Shown here: one piece after another, positions 5,832 through 12,691 of the stretch
Layout: each line of letters starts with the position of its first letter
Numbering within the stretch: the first letter of the stretch is position 1
Assembly (NCBI GenBank): GCA_947253195.1
Contig: CAMXXM010000016.1
Span: 1-12,691 of the forward strand
Origin: an uncultured Porphyromonas sp.
GTDB taxonomy: Bacteria; Bacteroidota; Bacteroidia; Bacteroidales; Porphyromonadaceae
Reading direction: 5' to 3'
Length of the DNA: 12,691 nucleotides
Position numbers and translations under genes: made by a program
The notes under the pieces: generated by a model
What the model saw: only the letters and a program-made list of their open reading frames with translations
The model's database searches: none
What the model was told of the DNA's origin: nothing

Positions 5832-6260
5832 ATGGAGCAAGACATCGAGAGGTACTTTGAGCAAAAAGGGGTCAAGCCCACCGCCAATCGCATACTTGTG
5901 CTGAAGGCACTGCGTGGCGAGGAGCACCCTGTGACGCTCACGGATCTGGAGCTGACACTCAGTCCGATGGACAAGTCCAGCATCTTCCGTGTGCTGACGC
6001 TCTTCTTGGAGCAAGACATTGTCCACGCCTTTGAGGATGGTCGAGGGTTGCTCAATTACGAGCTCTGTGGCAGTGAGGGGCCCTGCGACCGGCGAGACGG
6101 GCACATCCACTTCTACTGCGAGTCGTGTCGCCAGTCCTTCTGCATGGAGGATCTCCCACTGCCGGCGATGGAGCTGCCGGAGGGCTATACGGCCCACTCG
6201 CTCTCCTTTGTCATCAAGGGCGAGTGCCCGAGGTGCCGTCGTCAGCACGAGAGCGACTGA
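5832..6260 (+). CDS. Fur-family metal-responsive transcriptional repressor
   Basis: 142 residues, the usual Fur length. Residues about 10-75 form the winged-helix DNA-binding domain (GVKPTANRILVLKAL, then SSIFRVLTLFLEQDIVHAFEDG). The C-terminal dimerisation domain has the two structural-zinc pairs C96/C99 (CESC) and C132/C135 (CPRC). The metal-site motif is HIHFYC (His91, His93) rather than the HHDH run of classical Fur. Three more cysteines (79, 85, 104) make seven in total. The pattern fits a Bacteroidota branch of the family that includes, I believe, the haem-associated regulator Har of Porphyromonas gingivalis; whether this one senses iron, haem, zinc or peroxide is not decided by the sequence. 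It starts one base after the amylase stop (TGATATG), implying translational coupling. Targets may include its own operon or the SusC-like gene 138 nt downstream. Confidence 0.9.
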   Translation: MEQDIERYFEQKGVKPTANRILVLKALRGEEHPVTLTDLELTLSPMDKSSIFRVLTLFLEQDIVHAFEDGRGLLNYELCGSEGPCDRRDGHIHFYCESCRQSFCMEDLPLPAMELPEGYTAHSLSFVIKGECPRCRRQHESD

Positions 6261-6398
6261 TTAGGCGGTTTTCTCAGTGGTCTTCCCTTTGCCGGTTTTG
6301 GATAAAGGGTAATCACCTCAACAGAAAGAATGCCGATAGCATAAAAATTAAGTATCTTGCGCCTCCATATCCACACCGATTTTTCCACTTGTTTTATG

Positions 6399-9300
6399 AT
6401 GAATCGAAGACTTTATATACTCTTTTCGCTCCTTCTGATGACCGCCCTCACTATGGCGGCGAGTGCTCAGTCAGGAAGCGAGCACCGGGTCATTACCGGT
6501 CTCGTGATCGAGGCGAATGGGGAGCCTATACCCGGTGCTACGATCTACGCTCCGGAGTCCTCCAAGGGGGCGATCTCTAAGGTGGACGGCTCCTTCAGCA
6601 TCGAGGTCCCTGTCGGTGAGAAAACCCTCTCCGTCACCTATGTGGGAATGTCCACGGTGGTGCTCAGCCTCAAGCCGGATAAGTCCTACTACAAGGTCAC
6701 CCTCTACGAGGATGTGGCCAAGCTGGACGAAGTGGTGGTCACCGGCTACCAAACGATCTCGAAGGAGCGGGCGACCGGATCCTTTGCCATCATGGGCAAA
6801 GACGATATCAGCAAGAAGCTCGACACCTCACTGCTTAAGAGGCTGGAGGGAGGCATCGCCGGACTGCAGTCGCGCGGGAAAGGAGAGCTGCAGATCCGTG
6901 GGGTCACCTCTCTTCTCGGCAATACTAAGCCACTGATCGTCGTGGACGGGATGCCACTTGAGGGAGATCTCTCGAGCATTAATCCCTCGATGATCGAGCG
7001 GGTGACGGTGCTTAAGGATGCGGCCGCCGCCTCTATTTACGGCGCGAGAGCAGCTAATGGTGTGATCGTGATCAATACGCTCAGTGGCTCCAAGGATGGA
7101 GGCTTCAGTCTCACTTATAACGGCTCGGTAGAGGTGACGGCGAAGCCGGACTACGACTACCTCAATCGTCTCTCTTCGGCGCAACTGGTGGATCTGTCAG
7201 AGTATGTGATGCAGAGTCAGTATTCCGGACTCATATGGTCCAAACGACCGTCTAAGAAATCGTCGTATCCCTACTTTTATGCTCTCTACACAAAGCACAC
7301 CGAGGGGCTGATCACCGACGCAGAGTATCAGGCTGAGCGGGACAGGCTCGCAAGCTATGACAATACAGATGATATCCGATCAGCGCTCCTCCGCACCGGT
7401 CTGATGCAGACGCACAATCTCAGCATGACCAAGTCCGGCAAGGACAACCGCTTCATCGCTTCGGTAAACTATGCCGGCAACCACCCGACGGATGTCCTCT
7501 CCAAGGACCGCTCCGTGGGCTTCTCGGTACGTAACCTGACTGACCTCTCGGAGCGCCTCTCGAGTGATCTCTCTGTGGCGGGAAACTATGCCCGCTCCTA
7601 CTCTGACGATGGGTCGCCCAACGCACTGGCAATGCTTTACTCCACCCCGTCATATCTCCGCCTCCGCTCCGAGAGCGGGGACTACCTTGATCTCCCCACA
7701 GAGCGTAGTGAGCAGGCCAAAGCTGACCTCCTTGCCAAGGGGCTGGAGAGTGAGGCATACAATCCTCTCCGCGATCGCAGTCTCGAGTGGACGAGAGGTG
7801 AGGATAGATACACCCGCATCAACTCAAAGCTCTCCTACAAGCTCCTCGACGGTCTGGTGCTGGATGCTCAGCTGCAGGTAGAGAAGGGTGCCAACTATAG
7901 TAAAAGCTATTCCGACGCCACCTCCTACACGGTCCGGCAGATGCGTAATAGTGCCACCGTCTTTGAGAATGGCGCATACGTCTCCTATATCCCTAAGGGT
8001 GGGCATCTCCGCGAGACGAGGGGTAGCATGACCGGCTACACTGCCCGGCTGCAGGCCAATTACGACACCACGATCGGCGAGGATCACCGGCTGACCGCAC
8101 TCGCCGGTACGGAGTGGCGCAGGATCCACTCCACCTCCACTTCATCCTACCTGATGGGATACGATGATGTATCCCTTGGATCCGTGCCGTACGATGCCGC
8201 CAAGCTGGCAAACCTTGAGGGAACTCAGTCTATGAGCGGAACCTTCTCTTTCCCCTCCACTCGGTACAATAGGGTCTCCGACCACGACGATCGGTTTGTC
8301 TCTATGTACGCCAATTTCTCCTACGACTACTTAGACAGGTACAACCTCACCGGAAGCATCCGCATCGATCAGTCCAATCTCTTCGGTACTGACCCGAAGG
8401 TCCAGTACAAGCCACTCTGGTCTCTCGGTGCCGCTTGGGCGATGCACAAGGAGGACTTCATGAAAGAGGTGAGCTGGGTCGATCGTCTCACCCCTCGCCT
8501 CACCTATGGTATCGGTGGAAATATCCCAAAGGTGGGCGGTCCCTACATGATTGTCAAGACCGGGCAGTACGGGGACTTAAACGGACTCTCCGGCAGCACC
8601 ATACAGACGCCGCCCAATCCCTCCCTCACCTGGGAGCGGACAGCGACGCTTAACCTTGGGATCGACTTCGCCATCCTCCACAATCGCATCAGCGGCTACA
8701 TCGACCTCTACGACAAGGCGACCAGCAACCTCCTCGGCACCCGCGCCGCTGATCCGACCCTCGGGTGGGCTAACCTCCTGATGAACTACGGATCGATGAA
8801 TAACCGTGGCGTGGAGCTGACTCTCCATACCATCAATATCCGGCGGTCCGACTTCCGCTGGAGCACGGACTTCACCTTTGCCTACAATCGCAACCGCATT
8901 CTCAACGTCGATGAGCCGAATAAGAGTGTCAATGGCTACATCATGAGCGGCTATGGTGTACAGACCTCCGGTCACCCGGTCAATAGTCTCTTTGCTCTCC
9001 CCTGGGCCGGGCTCTACAAAACCGATGAGCAGGGTAAGAGGATTGAGCTGGGACGCCCTCACGTCTACACCACTTCCCCGGACGGAAAGAGAGTTGCCGT
9101 CACCGAGACCCAGAGCATGAGTGACCTGATCTATGTCGGCAGCCTCACGCCGGTGTGGAATGGCGGTCTCACGAATACTCTTGAGTATAAGGATCTGTCG
9201 CTCTCCTTCTCGCTGGTCTACTATGGTGGTCATAAGCTGCGCAATGCAGTCGCACCCTATCTCTCCGGGCTCTACTTTGTCACCGATGGGACCAATAAGA

Positions 9301-9668
9301 ATGGTGACCTGATCCATGCCTGGCGTAAGGAGGGCGATGAGGACAACCCCCTTACAACGCCACTCCTGGCAAAGAGTATTCCCACAGAGGGAGAGAGTGC
9401 CTCTTGGTATGGTGCGGACATCCACGTGATCCCGGGAGACTACATCAAGCTTAAGGATGTGGTGCTCGCCTACAGGCTACCGACCACTCTCCTTCGCTCT
9501 ATGCGACTGAGGGACCTGACCCTACGTCTCCAGGTCAGTGACATCCGGCTCCACGCGGCCAACGATAAGGGTATCGATCCCGAGGCCTACTCCTTCGGGA
9601 TGGGAAGTCCCGCCCGCCTGTCTCAGACGCCCACTTCCTTTACCCTTGGCCTCTCTGTTACACTCTGA
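6399..9668 (+). CDS. SusC/RagA-family TonB-dependent outer membrane transporter
   Basis: 1,089 residues, typical for SusC. Residues 1-23 form a signal peptide ending ASA before Gln24. A carboxypeptidase-regulatory-like beta-sandwich follows (about 30-103, including VDGSFSIEVP and YVGMSTVV). The TonB-box region DEVVVTGY lies at 110-117, then the plug (about 118-230) with the SusC signature LKDAAAASIYGARAANGVIVI at its core. The remainder is the 22-stranded barrel, ending LGLSVTL. It imports oligomeric nutrients into the periplasm using TonB-ExbBD energy, with the SusD-like protein as lid. An ATG at 6396 directly precedes the chosen ATG; either may start. A TTG at 6357 would add residues ahead of the signal peptide and is rejected. 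I found no clear promoter in the 138-nt gap after the fur gene, so read-through is possible. No ECF sigma, anti-sigma or hybrid sensor lies next to it. Confidence 0.95.
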   Translation: MNRRLYILFSLLLMTALTMAASAQSGSEHRVITGLVIEANGEPIPGATIYAPESSKGAISKVDGSFSIEVPVGEKTLSVTYVGMSTVVLSLKPDKSYYKVTLYEDVAKLDEVVVTGYQTISKERATGSFAIMGKDDISKKLDTSLLKRLEGGIAGLQSRGKGELQIRGVTSLLGNTKPLIVVDGMPLEGDLSSINPSMIERVTVLKDAAAASIYGARAANGVIVINTLSGSKDGGFSLTYNGSVEVTAKPDYDYLNRLSSAQLVDLSEYVMQSQYSGLIWSKRPSKKSSYPYFYALYTKHTEGLITDAEYQAERDRLASYDNTDDIRSALLRTGLMQTHNLSMTKSGKDNRFIASVNYAGNHPTDVLSKDRSVGFSVRNLTDLSERLSSDLSVAGNYARSYSDDGSPNALAMLYSTPSYLRLRSESGDYLDLPTERSEQAKADLLAKGLESEAYNPLRDRSLEWTRGEDRYTRINSKLSYKLLDGLVLDAQLQVEKGANYSKSYSDATSYTVRQMRNSATVFENGAYVSYIPKGGHLRETRGSMTGYTARLQANYDTTIGEDHRLTALAGTEWRRIHSTSTSSYLMGYDDVSLGSVPYDAAKLANLEGTQSMSGTFSFPSTRYNRVSDHDDRFVSMYANFSYDYLDRYNLTGSIRIDQSNLFGTDPKVQYKPLWSLGAAWAMHKEDFMKEVSWVDRLTPRLTYGIGGNIPKVGGPYMIVKTGQYGDLNGLSGSTIQTPPNPSLTWERTATLNLGIDFAILHNRISGYIDLYDKATSNLLGTRAADPTLGWANLLMNYGSMNNRGVELTLHTINIRRSDFRWSTDFTFAYNRNRILNVDEPNKSVNGYIMSGYGVQTSGHPVNSLFALPWAGLYKTDEQGKRIELGRPHVYTTSPDGKRVAVTETQSMSDLIYVGSLTPVWNGGLTNTLEYKDLSLSFSLVYYGGHKLRNAVAPYLSGLYFVTDGTNKNGDLIHAWRKEGDEDNPLTTPLLAKSIPTEGESASWYGADIHVIPGDYIKLKDVVLAYRLPTTLLRSMRLRDLTLRLQVSDIRLHAANDKGIDPEAYSFGMGSPARLSQTPTSFTLGLSVTL

Positions 9669-9683
9669 TCGATGCAATTTATT

Positions 9684-11096
9684 ATGAAAGTGATATATAA
9701 GACCCTCCCGCTACTCCTGCTGCTCACGCTGCTCAGCAGCTGCAAGGACTTCCTTGGTAATGTGCCTAAGGGGTACCAGATCCCTACCAAGGTGGAGGAG
9801 TACGAGCTGTTGCTCAATGACGACAACCTCGTCAAGCTCTCAGAAAAAGAGTTTGACCTGATGGCTGACGAGATCAATGTCCCTGTCACACTCGATGATA
9901 ATCTCTACTACCAGACGACGCTGAAGAATATGCCCCCTGTCTGGAGGCGCATCTACCTCTACCAAGCGCCTTTTTATGGACCGGACAAGTCAGACAACAA
10001 CTACGATGCGGCCTACAAGCGGATCTTTACCTACAACTCCATCCTCACAGGCCTGAAGACAGCCTCCGGAGACGAGACAGAGATGTCTCAAGTCCGTGCG
10101 GAGGCACTTGCCGGTCGTGCCTTAGAGTACCTCACCCTCGTCGGCATCTATGGTCCCAGCTACGACAGCGAGCACGCATCGGAGATCAAGACCATCGCTC
10201 TGCTGACCGACAACGATATCAATCACAAGGATCTCTCCCCCGCCTCTCAGCAGGCGGTCTATCGGCAGATCATCGCAGACCTGGAGGAGGCGATCCCCCT
10301 CCTGCCACTGAAGCCGGTGGGCAATGCTTATCGTATGAGCAAGGCTGCCGGCTACGGCATCTATGCCCGTGCTGCCTGGCAGATGAAGGACTACAAGACC
10401 GCCCTCGTCAATGCTCGGAAGGCACTGGAGCTGAATAGCGAACTGGTAGACTACAAGAAGCTTGAGCTCCATGCAGAAGAGTGGGCCCCGGGGGCACGAA
10501 ATAACTATCCCTCCCCTCTTCTCAATCCTGAGAACATCCTCATCCGACTCCTCTCTCCCCCGGATGGGCTGAATTTTTATGCCCTCCTCAGCCACCCCGT
10601 CCTCTCCCTCTTCGATGGGACGGAGGATATGAGACGCAAGATCTTCATCACCGACGCCCCTGATGGTGATCCCAATGCTTGTCCTCCGGGAGAGTTGGTC
10701 TGGGAGCCTGCCATCTACCCCAATCTTGGCATCTCCACCCCTGAGATGTACCTCATCGCGGCAGAGTGCGAGGCTCGGGTCGGAAGCACAGATGAGGCAC
10801 TTCGTCTCCTCAATCATCTGCGTGACTACCGCATCGTGGACAATAAGCCCCTCCGGATCAGCGACAAGACCGAGCTCATCCGGGCGGTGCTCGATGAGCG
10901 GCAGAGAGAGTTCCTCTTCCGTGGCTTCTTCCGCATCGTCGACCTGAAGCGACGCGCTCAGGATCCCGACTTTGCCGTCACCGTCACCCACCATGACGAG
11001 CAAGGCAATCCGGTCGTTGCCTCGCCCTCGTCACCGGACTACCTGAGGGTGCCGCTCCCCGCCAAGGTACTTGCCTTCTGGGAGCATCAGAAGTAA
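9684..11096 (+). CDS. SusD/RagB-family surface lipoprotein
   Basis: 470 residues from the ATG at 9684; an in-frame ATG at 9672 adds four residues, and the later one gives the more typical MKVIYK start. The lipoprotein signal ends LLSSC, with lipid-modified Cys20, followed by KDFLGNVPKG, a common SusD N-terminus. The N-terminal, TPR-rich part includes YKRIFTYNSIL (about 111-121), AEALAGRALEYLTLVGIYG (about 140-158) and a TPR-like helix pair at about 225-252. The C-terminal part has MYLIAAECEARVG and the family hallmark VLDERQREFLFRGFFRIVDLKR (about 402-423). It sits on the cell surface as the substrate-binding lid of the SusC partner, whose stop is only 15 nt upstream (3 nt from the alternative start). 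The ligand, glycan or peptide as in RagB, cannot be told from sequence. It is the last gene of this unit. Confidence 0.95.
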   Translation: MKVIYKTLPLLLLLTLLSSCKDFLGNVPKGYQIPTKVEEYELLLNDDNLVKLSEKEFDLMADEINVPVTLDDNLYYQTTLKNMPPVWRRIYLYQAPFYGPDKSDNNYDAAYKRIFTYNSILTGLKTASGDETEMSQVRAEALAGRALEYLTLVGIYGPSYDSEHASEIKTIALLTDNDINHKDLSPASQQAVYRQIIADLEEAIPLLPLKPVGNAYRMSKAAGYGIYARAAWQMKDYKTALVNARKALELNSELVDYKKLELHAEEWAPGARNNYPSPLLNPENILIRLLSPPDGLNFYALLSHPVLSLFDGTEDMRRKIFITDAPDGDPNACPPGELVWEPAIYPNLGISTPEMYLIAAECEARVGSTDEALRLLNHLRDYRIVDNKPLRISDKTELIRAVLDERQREFLFRGFFRIVDLKRRAQDPDFAVTVTHHDEQGNPVVASPSSPDYLRVPLPAKVLAFWEHQK

Positions 11097-11101
11097 CATC
11101 A

Positions 11102-11159
11102 AGGTGGTCATACCACCTATGCGATGAGGAGACCTCCGGGCGACCGGATGTCTCCTCAT
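11102..11159 (+). terminator. Double hairpin at the end of the susCD unit, terminator-like
   Basis: Five nt after the susD stop, 11102-11108 and 11112-11118 form a 7-bp stem with a 3-nt loop (CAT). A second, stronger hairpin follows: 11124-11133 pairs perfectly with 11150-11159 (10 bp), and inside it CCGG (11136-11139) pairs with CCGG (11144-11147) around the tetraloop GCGA, a stable GNRA type. There is hardly a T run after it, so it may be a protective 3' end or a factor-assisted stop rather than a textbook terminator. Confidence 0.6.
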
Positions 11160-11224
11160 TGCTGCCGGGGGCTTAGGTGAAGTGGCGGGGTGATCCTGTG
11201 AGCGGACAATTGAGTAGGACTCCG

Positions 11225-11257
11225 TTTAGGGAGAGGATGGCAAAAAGGGTACCTTTG
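11225..11257 (+). promoter_or_regulatory. Bacteroidota-type promoter of the M16 peptidase gene
   Basis: TTTA (11225-11228), 21 nt, then TACCTTTG (11250-11257) fit the -33/-7 consensus, with the -7 box exact. The start near 11264 leaves a leader of only about 13 nt before the ATG at 11277. Confidence 0.7.
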
Positions 11258-11276
11258 TGGCGAAAATACGAGGACT

Positions 11277-12521
11277 ATGACAGCTGTGTATCATACGGTG
11301 ACGCTTGACAATGGCTTGCGGTGCGCTCTCCTGCCCACCCGGAGCCGAGTGGTGTGGTGTGGCTTTGGGATCCACTCCGGGAGTCGGGACGACCCGGAGG
11401 AGTTGCCGGGGCTTGCCCACTTTGTCGAGCATACCATATTCAAGGGGACGATCCATCGCCGTGCGGATCACATCCGCAATCGGATGGAGGTGGTGGGCGG
11501 CTCCATCGATGCCTATACCACCAAGGATGAGACGGTCGTCTATACCGTCGGCCCGCGAGGCGAAGTGTCCCGCGCTGTGGAGCTGCTCGGAGACCTGATC
11601 CGGCACAGCACCTTCCCTGACAAGGAGCTGGAGCCGGAGCGGGGAGTGGTCCGCGATGAGATCAACCTCTACAGGGACACGCCCTCGGATCGTATCTTTG
11701 ACGAGTGGGACGAGCGCTTCTTCCGTGACCGGACCCTCGCCCATCCCATACTCGGTGATACTCGGAGCCTCGATCGGATGCGTCGCGAAGATCTGCTGAG
11801 CTATGCGGAGCGCACCTTTCGTCCCGAGAGACTCCTCTTCTTCGTGATGGGACAGGTGACACCGAAGCGCTTCGAGGAGCTCTGTCGCCGGTATCTCTCG
11901 GAGCCTTTCTCCTCCGAGGTAAAGCCCTCTACTCGGGCGGAGCTGTCGCTCCCCATAGCCCTTACCGACGAGTCTCCCTATGTCATCCACAGCCGCACCC
12001 ATCAGGCGCATACGCTCCTCGGTGGTCTCGGTGCTACCTATGACGACCCCGATCGAGCTGCGCAGAACCTCCTCCTGCAGCTCTTGGCCGGCGATGGGAT
12101 GAATACCCTCCTGAATGTCGAGCTGCGGGAGCGCCGCGGCTGGGTCTACAATGTCGAGGCCTCCGTCACCTGCTTCCCCGACGTGGGCTGGTGGCAGATC
12201 TACTTCGGCAGCGATGACGACCATGCCGAGGAGGCGCTGCGTATCGTCCTCGAGGAGCTTGATCGCCTGATGCAGGAGCCGCTCCATGAGCAGGTGCTGA
12301 GAGCGTGGAAAAAGCAGACGAAGGGGCTTGCCCTCGTCTCCTCCGAGCAGTCGGAGTCCACTTTCCTCTCCTTTGGTCGCCAGATGCTTCTCCGGGGTCG
12401 GTATGAGACGCTGGAGGAGTACTTCGACCGCATAGACTCGGTCACGACGGAGAGCCTGATGGAGACGGCTCGTCGCCTTTTTGCCCACCCATTTACACTC
12501 ATATATAATGGTAAGAAATAA
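11277..12521 (+). CDS. M16-family zinc metallopeptidase (pitrilysin/processing-peptidase type)
   Basis: 414 residues, one M16B-sized unit with an N-terminal active domain (about 1-200) and a C-terminal structural domain (about 205-410, with GLGATYDDPDRAAQNLLLQLLAGDG and RERRGWVYNVEA). The inverted zinc motif HxxEH is His48-Phe-Val-Glu51-His52, and the third ligand is Glu128 in ERGVVRDEINLY, 76 residues later as in the family. The catalytic site is therefore complete. Enzymes of this size usually act as dimers, with a closed chamber for small unfolded peptides. No signal peptide is visible, so it is predicted cytoplasmic. It has its own promoter at 11225-11257. Its last 14 bases overlap the start of the next gene, so the two are co-transcribed and probably translationally coupled. 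Confidence 0.95.
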   Translation: MTAVYHTVTLDNGLRCALLPTRSRVVWCGFGIHSGSRDDPEELPGLAHFVEHTIFKGTIHRRADHIRNRMEVVGGSIDAYTTKDETVVYTVGPRGEVSRAVELLGDLIRHSTFPDKELEPERGVVRDEINLYRDTPSDRIFDEWDERFFRDRTLAHPILGDTRSLDRMRREDLLSYAERTFRPERLLFFVMGQVTPKRFEELCRRYLSEPFSSEVKPSTRAELSLPIALTDESPYVIHSRTHQAHTLLGGLGATYDDPDRAAQNLLLQLLAGDGMNTLLNVELRERRGWVYNVEASVTCFPDVGWWQIYFGSDDDHAEEALRIVLEELDRLMQEPLHEQVLRAWKKQTKGLALVSSEQSESTFLSFGRQMLLRGRYETLEEYFDRIDSVTTESLMETARRLFAHPFTLIYNGKK

Positions 12522-12691
12522 GCTAACCCTTCTCCCCTGCCTCCTGAGCCTGATCTTGATGTCCGCCTCCTGCGGGGGGAAGAATGAGAGCAGTCGCGAG
12601 ACCACCACTGAGGGTGAGACCCGGGTGGTGGCGGAGACGCCCTTCTCAGCAGACTCCGCCTACGCTGCTGTGGCGCGTCAGGTCGCCTTTG
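12508..12691 (+). CDS. N-terminus of a lipoprotein, probable glutaminyl-peptide cyclotransferase / M28-fold enzyme (partial)
   Basis: The frame runs from an ATG at 12508 to the window end (61 complete codons). It begins with Lys/Arg, then a hydrophobic stretch (LTLLPCLLSLILMSAS) and a lipobox ending in Cys22, followed by a Gly/Ser/Glu/Thr-rich linker. The segment after it, FSADSAYAAVARQVAF (about 46-61), resembles the start of the mature domain of the Porphyromonas type II glutaminyl cyclase and related M28-fold lipoproteins, where a similar ADSAY..V.RQV.F stretch continues into GPR(V/N)P. That enzyme turns N-terminal Gln of exported proteins into pyroglutamate. The match rests on about 16 residues from memory and the catalytic domain is outside the window, so the identity is probable, not proven. 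It overlaps the M16 stop by 14 nt in another frame; an internal ATG would lose the signal peptide. Confidence 0.7.
   Translation, partial: MVRNKLTLLPCLLSLILMSASCGGKNESSRETTTEGETRVVAETPFSADSAYAAVARQVAF

Noticed and set aside
6261..6398. Searched for a promoter and terminator in the gap between the fur-family gene and the SusC-like gene
   Set aside because: TATCTTGC (6353-6360) matches only part of the -7 box with no -33 partner, and the CCCTTT/AAAGGG pairing around 6284-6308 is short, wide-looped and has no T run. Nothing in the gap is convincing.
8577..9425. 282-codon minus-strand frame inside the SusC-like gene
   Set aside because: Antisense shadow of a conserved barrel-encoding region; no promoter or domain seen.
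10122..11003. 293-codon minus-strand frame inside the SusD-like gene
   Set aside because: Antisense shadow; the sense frame carries all SusD hallmarks through this interval.
11197..11211. TGTGAGCGGACAATT resembles the E. coli lac operator with three bases missing
   Set aside because: It lacks the symmetry and spacing needed for LacI binding, there is no LacI-type gene here, and it is not placed like an operator; coincidence.
11226..12608. A 460-codon open frame on the minus strand covering the whole M16 gene
   Set aside because: It mirrors a gene with an intact zinc site and its own promoter. Its translation has no recognisable domain and low-complexity Leu/Gly/Glu/Arg content typical of the antisense of GC-rich coding DNA.
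1..12691. Looked for tRNA, rRNA, CRISPR, insertion sequences, phage or toxin-antitoxin genes
   Set aside because: No cloverleaf, repeat-spacer array, transposase motif, terminal inverted repeats or paired small genes were found by reading both strands; the only multi-copy repeat is the coding one at 1-120.

Overview
The window looks like a chromosomal segment of a Bacteroidota bacterium, most plausibly Porphyromonas or a close relative. Three things support this. Four intergenic regions carry the Bacteroidota-type promoter (TTTG or TTTA near -33, TAnnTTTG near -7, 19-21 nt apart), and Shine-Dalgarno sequences are nearly absent. There is an adjacent SusC/RagA-SusD/RagB pair and an OmpA-type porin with a Cys-Pro-Glu-Cys-Pro linker. 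The mature proteins of the signal-peptidase-I type appear to begin with Gln. The DNA is moderately GC-rich. The genus-level call is inference; no rRNA or marker comparison was possible.

Layout: (1) 1-297, the 3' end of a gene for an Arg/Asp/Glu-rich disordered tail with a near-perfect 60-bp tandem repeat. (2) 325-364, a perfect 14-bp hairpin acting as terminator between convergent genes. (3) 391-1725 minus, miaB (tRNA ms2i6A methylthiotransferase), with its promoter divergent from that of (4) 1884-2390, an unrecognised single-pass membrane protein. (5) 2453-3880, a complete unit for a probably abundant OmpA-family porin: promoter, roughly 100-nt A-rich leader, gene, strong terminator. (6) 3881-4144, a gap with a doubtful 53-codon ORF and a candidate promoter. 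(7) 4145-6260, a cytoplasmic GH13 amylase-family enzyme and a Fur-family repressor, separated by one base. (8) 6399-11096, a SusC-like TonB-dependent transporter and its SusD-like lipoprotein, ending in two hairpins. (9) 11277-12691, an M16 zinc peptidase overlapping by 14 nt the start of a lipoprotein resembling the Porphyromonas glutaminyl cyclase; the window ends inside it.

How the genes fit together: most of the window concerns the cell envelope and nutrient capture. The SusCD pair would take up an oligomer (peptide or glycan; the sequence does not decide). The amylase would process alpha-glucans inside the cell, and the Fur-family protein may adjust this or the downstream transporter to metal or haem supply. 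The M16-cyclase pair fits peptide processing and N-terminal pyroglutamate formation on exported proteins. The OmpA and SusC proteins in this same window are predicted to expose the N-terminal Gln that such a cyclase would use.

I found no CRISPR array, insertion sequence, tRNA, rRNA or phage gene. Nothing amounts to a clearly new system. The more unusual points are the amylase-Fur coupling, the M16-cyclase overlap with its Gln logic, the tandem-repeat tail, and a palindrome inside the ompA promoter.
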